Positions 8,716-16,546 of a stretch of DNA of 64,000 nucleotides are shown one piece after another. The stretch's first letter is position 1, and every line of letters begins with the position of its first letter. The position numbers and the translations under genes are program-made. The DNA is taken from positions 492,001 through 556,000 of the forward strand of contig NZ_SKCI01000002.1 of the NCBI RefSeq assembly GCF_005434965.1, given 5' to 3'. The stretch comes from Marimonas lutisalis. GTDB taxonomy: Bacteria; Pseudomonadota; Alphaproteobacteria; Rhodobacterales; Rhodobacteraceae. A model generated the notes under the pieces. It was given only the letters and a program-made list of their open reading frames with translations. It did not search any database and was not told where the DNA came from.

Positions 8716-9746
8716 CGACCGGATTCGCGCAGGGACAGAAGCGCGCGGTTGATCTCTTCGGTCAGCGGGCTGTCCGTGGGCAGGGCGATGCCGTAGTTTT
8801 CCCGCTTGAACACCCGCGGCAGAAGCCGGCCGCTTTCCGGATGAATGCGCAGATGATGGGCCAAGATCGGGCCGTCGAAGACGACGGCATCGAGGTGGCC
8901 TGCTTCGAAGCCGTCGAGCAACTCCTGCAGCGAGGCCGCGCGGGCGTGGTGGATGCCGCGGCTGTCGAGGAAGGCCGAGGCGGTGGAGCCTTCGATCGTC
9001 GCGATATGTCGCCCGTCGAGATCCGAGAGGGTTTCGATATTGCTTGTGATCGCCTCGACCGTCATGGCCGCGGTGATGCGGGCGACAAAGATCGAGACGA
9101 TGAACAGCGACGAGATCACCAGCAGCACGGCAAAGACGCGACCTGGACGGGATTGCGGAACACGCTCCTCGAAGCCGCCATTCACGACGAGGTTGAGCGC
9201 CCACCAGAAGGAGGGAAAGAGCGCCGAACGCGCTGGACGGTCGAAATAGGGCTGGCGGTGGCGTTCGAACGCCCACATGGCCATTCCGCCGGCAAAGAGA
9301 AGAGCACCCGCGGCAAGGATCGCCAGCAGGATGTCACGCGAAAAGAGCGCGCTTAACAGGCTTCCGCCGCTGGCATCAGCCGGGATCATGATCTGGAGCC
9401 CGGCCTCGAAGATCGGCTGGGAGAAGTCCATGATCTCTTCGCGCGTGGAGGTGATCGAGATGTTCGCGATGGCACCGTCGACGCGCCCGGCCTGGACGGC
9501 GTCGAACATGTCCGCGAATTTTTCCACCCGCGTGAACGAGACATCGCGCCCGATCTCGGTTGCGATGGCGCGCATGAGGTCGATGGAGAACCCGGTATGG
9601 GCGTCGCCCATCTGGTGCGAAAACGGCACGCGTTCAACGGTGGCGAAGGTCAGTGGTTCATCCTGGGCGCGGGGTGGTGTGCCGGTTGCGGCGGTGAACA
9701 GGAAAACACTTACAAGCGCGGCAAGGCGCAACAGGATGGATTGCAT
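8673..9746 (-). CDS. GluR0-like ligand-gated ion channel / substrate-binding receptor
   Basis: A 357-residue protein with the layout of prokaryotic ionotropic glutamate receptors. A signal peptide (to about 28) is followed by the first half of a periplasmic amino-acid binding domain (30-125, with ISITSTREEIMDFSQP). Then come a transmembrane helix (about 138-159), a re-entrant pore segment (about 176-193), a second helix (203-225), and the other half of the binding domain (236-355). Pore and TM2 read FWWALNLVVNGGFEERVP. The TVGYG potassium filter of GluR0 is not there, so ion selectivity is unknown, and it might act as a receptor rather than a channel. It is divergent from 9870. Confidence 0.75.
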   Translation of the reverse strand: MQSILLRLAALVSVFLFTAATGTPPRAQDEPLTFATVERVPFSHQMGDAHTGFSIDLMRAIATEIGRDVSFTRVEKFADMFDAVQAGRVDGAIANISITSTREEIMDFSQPIFEAGLQIMIPADASGGSLLSALFSRDILLAILAAGALLFAGGMAMWAFERHRQPYFDRPARSALFPSFWWALNLVVNGGFEERVPQSRPGRVFAVLLVISSLFIVSIFVARITAAMTVEAITSNIETLSDLDGRHIATIEGSTASAFLDSRGIHHARAASLQELLDGFEAGHLDAVVFDGPILAHHLRIHPESGRLLPRVFKRENYGIALPTDSPLTEEINRALLSLRESGRYSELRAQYFGAQP

Positions 9747-9869
9747 AGATACCTGCCCCGAACAGATCGATGCGATCGATTAGCATAGCGGTGCGCCGCG
9801 TGGCCAGAGGCGTGATGCTGGACCTTTGGGCCGCAATCGGTCATGGCTGGCGCAAGGAGGTGCCGCGAG

Positions 9870-10202
9870 ATGGCGAAGACGGACAAAGTGTCAAAACAGC
9901 AGGTCTATACGCTGCTGGTGCAGATCGGGCGCAAGGACGGCGACGGCCTGCCCGAGGGTGCGACAGGCGCGGCCCTGATGATCTATGCCAGCGGCGTGGA
10001 CGAGGCCGAAGCGGTGCGCGAGACGGTTGCGATCCTGAAACAGGCGGACACGGCGCCGCTGGATGTGACGGGCTATGGCACGCTTGAGGAGCGCCTGGCC
10101 GAGGGGCATGACATTTCCGACGAGGAGCGTGCGCTGATGGACCGCGCGCTGGAGGAAAACGCGGTGATCGTGGCGCAGATGACGCCGTTTTTCGAGGATT
10201 GA
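9870..10202 (+). CDS. conserved hypothetical protein upstream of gap
   Basis: A 110-residue soluble, acidic protein. The start is ATG at 9870, preceded by a near-perfect AAGGAGGTG. It is predicted mostly helical in the C-terminal half (EERLAEGHDISDEERALMDRALEENA) and has no signal or membrane segment. I do not recognise the family. It lies 32 bases upstream of gap in the same direction and is probably co-transcribed with it. Confidence 0.7.
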   Translation: MAKTDKVSKQQVYTLLVQIGRKDGDGLPEGATGAALMIYASGVDEAEAVRETVAILKQADTAPLDVTGYGTLEERLAEGHDISDEERALMDRALEENAVIVAQMTPFFED

Positions 10203-10234
10203 AGGGAGAGGCGCGTTCCCGCGGGGCTTTGCGA

Positions 10235-11224
10235 ATGACGAAGATTGCGATCAATGGCTTTGGCCGCATCGGGCGGTCGATCCTGCGGATGCTGATGACA
10301 TCGCGCGCCGCCGAGGGCTTTGATCTGGTGGCGATCAACGACATCGCGCCGCTGGAAAGCTGTGCCTACCTTTTTGCCTATGACAGCGTGTTCGGGCCGT
10401 TTCCGGGTGACGTCTCGCACGAGGCGGGCGCGATCATCGTCGATGGCCGGCGTATTCCGTTTCATTCCGTCAGCGATATTCGCGAGGTCGACCTGGCGGG
10501 GGTGGATGTTCTGCTGGAATGCACGGGCGCGGCGGGTAACCGGGCGGATGTGGAACGCGGTATCGAGGCGGGCGCGAAGAGTGTTCTGATCTCGGGCCCG
10601 TCGGATGTGGCGGATGTGACGGTGGTGCTGGGCGCGAACGAGGACGACCTGGGCGCGCACCGGATCGTTTCGAATGCCAGCTGCACGACAAACGCGCTGG
10701 CGCCGCTGCTGAAGCTGCTGGACGCGCATTGGGGCGTGGAAAGCGGGCACATGACGACGGTGCATTGCTATACCGGCAGCCAGCCGACGATCGACAAGCC
10801 GAAGGAAAACCTGGTGCGGTCGCGCGCGGCGGCCTTGTCGATGGTGCCGACGACGACCAGCGCGGCGCGGCTGATCGGGGAGGTGCTGCCGGCGCTGAAA
10901 GGCCGGATCGAGGCGCGCGCGGTGCGGGTGCCGACGGCGAGCGTGTCGGCCATCGACCTGACAGTGCAGACCCGCGAAGCGGTGACGGTGGAGGCTGTGA
11001 ACGCCTTGCTGGAGCAGGCGGCCAAGGAGAGCCCGGTTTTCGGCTGGATCACGATGCCGCTGGTTTCGACCGATCTGCGGATGCGGCCGGAATCGATCGT
11101 GATGAGCGGGCGGGAGACATCGGTTTCGGTGGGCGGGTTGCTGCGCGTTTTCGGCTGGTATGACAATGAATGGGGGTTTTCCAACCGGATGCTGGACATG
11201 GCCGCGCGGATGGCGGCGCGGTAA
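10235..11224 (+). CDS. gap: type I glyceraldehyde-3-phosphate dehydrogenase, diverged paralogue
   Basis: An NAD(P)-dependent GAPDH of 329 residues with INGFGRIGRS at the N-terminus, catalytic Cys150 in SNASCTTNALAP, and WYDNEWGFSNRM near the end. Several usually constant positions differ: YDSVFGPF in place of the common DSVHGRF, and HCYTGSQP where most have SYTGDQ or AYTNDQ. This suggests a second, specialised GAPDH (gluconeogenic, or acting on another phosphorylated aldehyde such as erythrose 4-phosphate) rather than the main glycolytic enzyme. The start at 10235 is chosen by homology; ribosome binding is weak, with GAAGGGAGAGG 24 bases upstream. Confidence 0.88.
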   Translation: MTKIAINGFGRIGRSILRMLMTSRAAEGFDLVAINDIAPLESCAYLFAYDSVFGPFPGDVSHEAGAIIVDGRRIPFHSVSDIREVDLAGVDVLLECTGAAGNRADVERGIEAGAKSVLISGPSDVADVTVVLGANEDDLGAHRIVSNASCTTNALAPLLKLLDAHWGVESGHMTTVHCYTGSQPTIDKPKENLVRSRAAALSMVPTTTSAARLIGEVLPALKGRIEARAVRVPTASVSAIDLTVQTREAVTVEAVNALLEQAAKESPVFGWITMPLVSTDLRMRPESIVMSGRETSVSVGGLLRVFGWYDNEWGFSNRMLDMAARMAAR

Positions 11225-11340
11225 AGGGCCCGGGCAGGCGGCCGTCCCACCCACCCGCCCCCGGCCACCTGCCCGGGCCCTGCGTGCAGCGACGCGCTGT
11301 GCGGAGAGGACAGATTTTGAGTATTTTTGCCAAGAAAGAG
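11225..11340 (+). repeat. dispersed intergenic repeat, copy 2: GC hairpin plus GAGTATTT tail
   Basis: A 20-bp stem with one mismatch (11225-11244 with 11262-11281) holds a loop that again contains CCCACCCACCC. About 35 bases later comes the tail TTTTGAGTATTTTTGCCAAG and AAAGAG. The layout and tail match the copy at 4868-4987, while the stem sequence differs. It directly follows the gap stop codon and probably terminates that transcript. Confidence 0.7.
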
Positions 11341-11434
11341 CGGCGATTTTCTGGTCTGATTTGAAAGTGATCGTGGGCGCGAAGGGCTTGGGCGGCGCGC
11401 ATGTTCGCGGCAGTATGGGGCAAACGGAGGGAGT

Positions 11435-11791
11435 ATGATGGCGGGATTTCTGACGACGCATGTTCTGGACACCGCGCGGGGATGCCCGGCGCAAGGGCTG
11501 ACGATCGCGCTTTACCGGATCGAGGGCGGAGAGCGGCGGCACCTGCGCACGCTGGTGACCAATGACGATGGCCGCACGGATGAGCAGATCCTGCCCGCAT
11601 CGGAATTCAGGATCGGGGACTACGAGCTGGTATTCCAGGCCGGCGACTATCTGCGGGCCACCGGGCAGGCGGGGGACGCACCGCTGTTCATCGACGAGGT
11701 GCCGATCCGCTTTGGCATGAACGAGGCGACGCATTACCACGTGCCGCTGCTGCTGTCGCCCTATGGCTATTCGACCTATCGCGGCAGCTGA
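11435..11791 (+). CDS. uraH: 5-hydroxyisourate hydrolase
   Basis: Hydrolyses 5-hydroxyisourate, the product of urate oxidation, to OHCU. The 118-residue transthyretin-like protein has the N-terminal [13 protein letters not shown] histidine motif, a central RT ([13 protein letters not shown]), and the C-terminal YRGS tetrapeptide that marks HIU hydrolases rather than transthyretins. Two consecutive ATGs (11435, 11438) follow CGGAGGGAGT, and either may be used. The 3' end overlaps the convergent LysR gene by 16 bases. It begins the purine-degradation block. Confidence 0.92.
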   Translation: MMAGFLTTHVLDTARGCPAQGLTIALYRIEGGERRHLRTLVTNDDGRTDEQILPASEFRIGDYELVFQAGDYLRATGQAGDAPLFIDEVPIRFGMNEATHYHVPLLLSPYGYSTYRGS

Positions 11792-12687
11792 AGCGCGTCG
11801 GCCATGCGGGTGGCCATGAAATCGAGAAAGAGACGCATTTTCGGATCCTGCCGGCGGCGGTGGGCGTAGAGTGCACCGAGTGTCACCGGCACAGGCGGGG
11901 TGTGTTCAAGCACCGGGACCAGCGCGCCTGTGGCAAGGTGATCGGCCACCTCGAAGACGGGTTTGAGGATGATGCCCTGGCCATCGAGCGCCCAGTTGGT
12001 GAGCACGTCGCCATCGTCGGATTCGAACGGGCCGGTGACGGCGAAGCGTTTCACGCCGTCGGGCATTTGCAGCGGCCATTGAAACTCGGGCGCGCCGGGA
12101 TAGCGCAGGTTGAGGCAGTCATGCGCGCCGGTGGTCAGATCAGCGGGCGTGGCCGGGGTGCCGCGCGCGGCAAGGTAGGAAGGGGCTGCACAAAGCAGGC
12201 GCGGGCAATCGGCGATCTTGCGGATGCGCAGGGTGCTGTCTTCGGGCTGGCCGAGGAAGAAGACGATGTCGAGCCCTTCGGCGGTGAGGTCGAGCTTGCG
12301 ATCCGACAGGCGCAGGCGGATGTTGATGAGCGGGTATTGCGCCTTGAAGGCGGGCACCAGCGGCGCGATGAGGCGGCGACCGATGCCGAGAGGCGCGGCG
12401 ACATAGATCGTGCCGCGGGGATCTGCGGTGATCGAGGTGACGGCTGCCTCGGCCTCGGTCACCGCGTCAAGAATGCGCTGGGCGCCTTCGTAGAAAATGC
12501 GGCCCTGTTCGGTTGCGTTGAGCATCCGTGTCGTGCGCTGGAAGAGGCGGACGTTCAGGTGTTCCTCGAGCGTGGAGATGCGGGCCGAGGCGACGGCAGG
12601 TGAAATGCGCTGATCGCGCGCGGCCGCGGACATGGAGCCAAGTTCGTAGACGCGGACGAATGTGCGGATATTGTCGAGATAGGACAT
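11776..12687 (-). CDS. LysR family transcriptional regulator, purine cluster copy 1
   Basis: A 303-residue regulator with an N-terminal winged helix-turn-helix ([20 protein letters not shown], about 17-36) and a C-terminal inducer-binding domain. The start ATG at 12687 ([10 protein letters not shown]) fits the family. It is divergent from puuD with a 109-base shared control region, so it probably regulates puuD and perhaps uraH. It is clearly paralogous to the LysR at 14027: both have DDGDVLTxWAL and matching linker motifs. The likely inducer is a purine or urate derivative, an inference from context. Confidence 0.88.
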   Translation of the reverse strand: MSYLDNIRTFVRVYELGSMSAAARDQRISPAVASARISTLEEHLNVRLFQRTTRMLNATEQGRIFYEGAQRILDAVTEAEAAVTSITADPRGTIYVAAPLGIGRRLIAPLVPAFKAQYPLINIRLRLSDRKLDLTAEGLDIVFFLGQPEDSTLRIRKIADCPRLLCAAPSYLAARGTPATPADLTTGAHDCLNLRYPGAPEFQWPLQMPDGVKRFAVTGPFESDDGDVLTNWALDGQGIILKPVFEVADHLATGALVPVLEHTPPVPVTLGALYAHRRRQDPKMRLFLDFMATRMADALQLPR

Positions 12688-12711
12688 GGTGCGACCGTTT
12701 TTCAGGATTTT

Positions 12712-12720
12712 TTGAAAGTG
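12712..12720 (+). promoter_or_regulatory. candidate shared motif TTGAAAGTG in the lysR/puuD control region
   Basis: TTGAAAGTG occurs here, 77 bases before the puuD ATG, and again at 14990-14998, 79 bases before the xdhA ATG. Both lie in LysR-divergent intergenic regions of the same pathway. It could be a -35-like element or part of a shared operator. Confidence 0.35.
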
Positions 12721-12796
12721 CTGGGCTTTTTTCGGCAGTTCAAGGGAAAACCGCGCTGCGCTAGACTGCGGCAATTGCGACAGGGGAGATGGCGGG

Positions 12797-14041
12797 ATGA
12801 TGGAAACGGCGATCCTTTGGGACTGGCTGGCCTTCGCGGTGCGATGGCTTCACGTGATCACGGCGATCGCGTGGATCGGCTCGTCCTTCTACTTCATCGC
12901 GCTGGACCTGGGCCTGCGCCGCGACGGCGAGCTGGGCGGCGCCGATGGCGAGGAATGGCAGGTGCATGGCGGCGGGTTCTATCACATCCGCAAATACCTG
13001 GTGGCGCCCGAGGCAATGCCCGAGCACCTGACATGGTTCAAATGGGAGAGCTATTCGACCTGGCTGTCGGGGGCGGCGCTGTTGATGATCGTCTACTGGG
13101 CTGGAGGAGAGCTTTACCTGCTGGACCAGCACAAGGCGGAGCTGGCGCTGTGGCAGGGGATCCTGATTTCGGCGGCATCGCTGACCATCGGCTGGCTGGT
13201 GTATGATTTCCTGTGCAAGAGCGGGCTGGGCGAGAAACCAACGGCATTGATGCTGTTGCTGTTCGTGCTGCTGGTGGCGATGGGCTGGGGCTATAACCAG
13301 ATCTTCACCGGGCGGGCGATGATGCTGCACCTGGGCGCGTTCACCGCCACGATCATGACGGCCAACGTGTTCTTCATCATCATGCCGAACCAGAGGATCG
13401 TGGTGGCCGACCTGAAGGCGGGCCGCAAGCCCGATCCGAAATACGGCAAGATCGCCAAGCTGCGCTCGACCCACAACAACTATCTGACGCTGCCGGTGAT
13501 CTTCCTGATGTTGTCGAACCATTACCCGCTGGCCTTTGCCACCCAATACAACTGGGTGATCGCGGCGCTGGTGTTCCTGATGGGTGTGACGATCCGGCAT
13601 TTCTTCAATTCGATGCACGCCCGCAAAGGGATGCCGTGGTGGACCTGGGGCGTGACCGCGATGCTGTTCCTGGCGATCGTCTGGCTGTCCAGCCTTGGAA
13701 ATGGGGCCGCGCCGGAGGAAGAAGCGGCGCTGACCCCCGCGCAGGCGCGGTTTGCCGAGGCCGAGGGCTTTGGCGATGTGGTGGACCTGGTGATGGGCAA
13801 TTGTTCGATGTGCCATGCGACCGAGCCGGGATATCCGGGGATCGGGCATGCGCCCAAGGGCGTGATCCTGGAGACCGAGGCCCAGGTGGCCGCGCATGCG
13901 CGCGAGATCTACCTGCAGGCGGGGCTGAGCAACGCGATGCCGCCGCCGAATGCCAGCTGGCTTGAAGCCGCGGACCGCCGGGTGATCCAGCGGTGGTACC
14001 GTGCGGCGACGGGGACCGATCTGGCCCTAGCCGGGGAATAA
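12797..14041 (+). CDS. puuD: urate hydroxylase PuuD with C-terminal cytochrome c domain
   Basis: A membrane enzyme that oxidises urate to 5-hydroxyisourate and passes electrons to its own cytochrome domain instead of O2. The N-terminal about 310 residues hold eight or so hydrophobic helices with conserved histidines (WLHVITAIAWIGSSFYF, FYHIRKY, MMLHLGAFTA, STHNNYLTLP). The C-terminal about 90 residues are a heme-binding domain with CSMCH (C336, C339, H340). Length 414. It sits between its LysR and the xdh operon. The last 15 bases overlap the convergent LysR gene. Confidence 0.95.
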   Translation: MMETAILWDWLAFAVRWLHVITAIAWIGSSFYFIALDLGLRRDGELGGADGEEWQVHGGGFYHIRKYLVAPEAMPEHLTWFKWESYSTWLSGAALLMIVYWAGGELYLLDQHKAELALWQGILISAASLTIGWLVYDFLCKSGLGEKPTALMLLLFVLLVAMGWGYNQIFTGRAMMLHLGAFTATIMTANVFFIIMPNQRIVVADLKAGRKPDPKYGKIAKLRSTHNNYLTLPVIFLMLSNHYPLAFATQYNWVIAALVFLMGVTIRHFFNSMHARKGMPWWTWGVTAMLFLAIVWLSSLGNGAAPEEEAALTPAQARFAEAEGFGDVVDLVMGNCSMCHATEPGYPGIGHAPKGVILETEAQVAAHAREIYLQAGLSNAMPPPNASWLEAADRRVIQRWYRAATGTDLALAGE

Positions 14042-14929
14042 GCCGCGGGTTTCATCGACGACATAGTCGATGAAGAGGCGCAGCTTCGGGTCCTGCAGTT
14101 TGCGGTGGGGATAGAGGCAGGCGAAGGTCGAGGGCATGGGGGGCGTGCGCGGCAGAACCTCGACCAAAGCCCCGGATGCGATATGCTCGTCGACATCGAA
14201 ACGGGGCTTGTTGGCGATGCCGTGGCCGGCGAGTGCCCAATCGGTGAGCACATCGCCATCGTCCGCGTCGAACCGTCCGGAGACATCGAGTCTGACAGGG
14301 CCGTCCGGGGCCTGAAGCGTCCAGAAATACTCGGGGCTGCGTGGAAAGCGCAGCAGCAGGCAATTGTGGTTTTCAAGCAGGTCCTGCGGTGACTTTGGGG
14401 TGCCATGACTCTCGAGATAGCCGGGAGCCGCGACCAGAACACGGGGGCATGTCGCGATCTTGCGCAGTTTCAGGGTGCTGTCCTGGAGTTCGCCCAGGAA
14501 GAATGCGAGGTCGAGCCGGTCTTCGAGCATGTCGATCTTGCGGTCCGAGAGGCGCAGCTGGATCTGAACATCGGGGTAGATGGCGTTGAAGGCGGGCACC
14601 AGCGGGGCGATGATGCGTCGCCCGACGCCCAGCGGAGCCGAGACCCGCACCGCCCCACGCGGGGCGCCGGCGAAGCCCGCGACGACGGCCTCGGCTTCGT
14701 CGAGGGTGTCGATGACGCGGCGCGCGTGGTTGTAGAAGAGTTCGCCCGCTTCGGTCGGGCGCAGCTTGCGGGTGGTGCGGTTGAAGAGGCGTACGCCGAG
14801 GCGCTTTTCCAGTTCCTTGATGCGGTTGGAAGCGACGGCGGGGGTGAGCCGCATGTCGCGCCCGCCCGCCGTGATCGAACCCAGTTCGACCACGCGCACG
14901 AAAACCTTGAGACTTTCAACATAAGGCAT
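14027..14929 (-). CDS. LysR family transcriptional regulator, purine cluster copy 2
   Basis: A 300-residue LysR regulator with HTH residues GSITAGGRDMRLTPAVASNR and effector domain motifs (RLSDRKIDM, DDGDVLTDWALAGHG). It is divergent from xdhA with 147 bases between, and is therefore the likely regulator of xdhABC-guaD. It overlaps the end of puuD by 15 bases, mirroring the uraH/LysR overlap 2.2 kb upstream. Its resemblance to the first LysR suggests that the two arose by duplication within the cluster. Confidence 0.88.
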   Translation of the reverse strand: MPYVESLKVFVRVVELGSITAGGRDMRLTPAVASNRIKELEKRLGVRLFNRTTRKLRPTEAGELFYNHARRVIDTLDEAEAVVAGFAGAPRGAVRVSAPLGVGRRIIAPLVPAFNAIYPDVQIQLRLSDRKIDMLEDRLDLAFFLGELQDSTLKLRKIATCPRVLVAAPGYLESHGTPKSPQDLLENHNCLLLRFPRSPEYFWTLQAPDGPVRLDVSGRFDADDGDVLTDWALAGHGIANKPRFDVDEHIASGALVEVLPRTPPMPSTFACLYPHRKLQDPKLRLFIDYVVDETRGLFPG

Positions 14930-14989
14930 TGCGTTGTGCTCCGTGCGTCAGGGTATCATCAAAAGAGTCGCCTGATTTTAAATGTTTCG

Positions 14990-14998
14990 TTGAAAGTG
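14990..14998 (+). promoter_or_regulatory. candidate shared motif TTGAAAGTG in the lysR/xdhA control region
   Basis: The second copy of the nine-base motif seen before puuD. Upstream lies an A/T-richer stretch (GATTTTAAATG) suited to LysR binding. The spacing to the downstream ATG is nearly the same as in the puuD copy. Confidence 0.35.
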
Positions 14999-15076
14999 TC
15001 CAAGAAATGGCGTGCTTTAGAACCAGAGAGTCACAGCTTAGACTGAGCGGCGGCTTGCGCGGGGAGACGTTTCGAG

Positions 15077-16546
15077 ATGACGCAGATACGGCGGGAAATC
15101 CGGTTTCTTCTGAACGGGGAAGAGGTGCGTTTGCAGACGGTTGGTGCGCGCGACACGTTGTTGGATTTCCTGCGGATCGAGCAGCGGTTGACCGGCACCA
15201 AGGAAGGCTGCGCCGAAGGCGATTGCGGCGCGTGCACCGTGCTGGTGGGGCGGCTGGCCGATGGCAGATTGCGTTACGAGCCGGTGAACGCCTGCATCCG
15301 GTTCCTGGCCAGTGTCGATGGCTGCCACGTGGTCACGGTTGAGCATCTGCGCGGGGCTGATGGCGGGCTGCACCCGGTGCAGCGTGCGATGGTCGAGCAT
15401 CACGGCAGCCAGTGCGGGTTCTGCACGCCGGGGATCGTGATGGCGCTTTATGCGCTGTGGATGGAAAACCCGCGGCCAGGCGAAGTTGAGGTGGAGATCG
15501 CGCTGCAGGGCAACCTGTGCCGCTGCACGGGCTATGCGCCCATCGTGAAGGCGGCGATGGCCGTGGCCGAGCATGGTGGACCCGAGGGTGATCTGCTGCT
15601 GCGCGAGCGCGAAGTGGTGACGGAGCGGTTGCACGCGATCAAGGACGGCGCACGCGTCGAGGTGGAGCGCGACGGCGACTGTGCGGTGCTGCCCGCGGAT
15701 GTTGAGGATTTCGCCGCAGTTTACGAGGCGGAGCCGGAGGCCACGGTAGTGGCCGGGGCAACCGATGTTGGGCTGTGGGTGACGAAGTTCCTGCGCGATA
15801 TCGGGCCCGCGGTATTCATTGGCCATTTGGACGGGTTGCGGCAGATCGAGCCGGGATCGGAGGCGCTGCGCATTGGCGCCGGGGTGAGCTATTCCGATGC
15901 GGAGGACGTGCTAATGCAGCATTTCCCGCACCTGCAGGAATATTGGCGGCGCATTGCCGGCTGGCAGGTGCGCAATGCCGGCACGATCGGCGGGAATATC
16001 GCTAACGGGTCGCCGATTGGGGATACGCCGCCGGTTCTGATCGCGCTGGATGCACGGCTTATCCTGCGCAAAGGGGCAGATCGGCGCGAGATGCCGCTGG
16101 AAGAGTTTTTCATCGATTATGGCAAGCAGGACCGGCGGCCGGGAGAGTTCGTAGAGGCCGTTGTGCTGCCCCATGCGGCGGCTGGCACGCTGCATTCGGC
16201 CTGGAAAATCACGAAACGGCGGGACGAGGACATTTCGGCCCTGGCGGCGGGCTTTGCCGTGACGGTGCGAGACGGGCGGATTGCCGGGGCGCGCATCGCC
16301 TTTGGCGGCATGGCCGCAGTGCCCAAAAGAGCCGGCGCGGCCGAGGCCGCTCTGTCGGGCGCGCCATTCGAGAAAGCCAGTTTCGAGGCCGCAGCCGCCG
16401 CGCTGCCTGAGGATTTTTCACCGCTGAGCGATTGGCGGGCGAGTGCGGAGTATCGCATGCGTGCGGCGCAGAACCTGTTTGCCCGCTTTTGGGCGGTGCA
16501 CGGCGAGGGCAAGGTGGCGGAACTTGAGCGGGGGATGCCGGCATGA
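15077..16546 (+). CDS. xdhA: xanthine dehydrogenase small (Fe-S/FAD) subunit
   Basis: Carries electrons from the molybdenum site to NAD+ during oxidation of hypoxanthine and xanthine to urate. The 489 residues contain a plant-type [2Fe-2S] domain (C45, C50, C53, C73), a second [2Fe-2S] domain (C113, C116, C148, C150 in QCGFCTPG and LCRCTGY), and an FAD-binding domain from about 200 (VVAGATDVGLWVTK, NAGTIGGNIANGSPIGD). The stop overlaps the xdhB start by four bases (ATGA), so translation is coupled. It is the first gene of xdhABC-guaD. Confidence 0.97.
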   Translation: MTQIRREIRFLLNGEEVRLQTVGARDTLLDFLRIEQRLTGTKEGCAEGDCGACTVLVGRLADGRLRYEPVNACIRFLASVDGCHVVTVEHLRGADGGLHPVQRAMVEHHGSQCGFCTPGIVMALYALWMENPRPGEVEVEIALQGNLCRCTGYAPIVKAAMAVAEHGGPEGDLLLREREVVTERLHAIKDGARVEVERDGDCAVLPADVEDFAAVYEAEPEATVVAGATDVGLWVTKFLRDIGPAVFIGHLDGLRQIEPGSEALRIGAGVSYSDAEDVLMQHFPHLQEYWRRIAGWQVRNAGTIGGNIANGSPIGDTPPVLIALDARLILRKGADRREMPLEEFFIDYGKQDRRPGEFVEAVVLPHAAAGTLHSAWKITKRRDEDISALAAGFAVTVRDGRIAGARIAFGGMAAVPKRAGAAEAALSGAPFEKASFEAAAAALPEDFSPLSDWRASAEYRMRAAQNLFARFWAVHGEGKVAELERGMPA

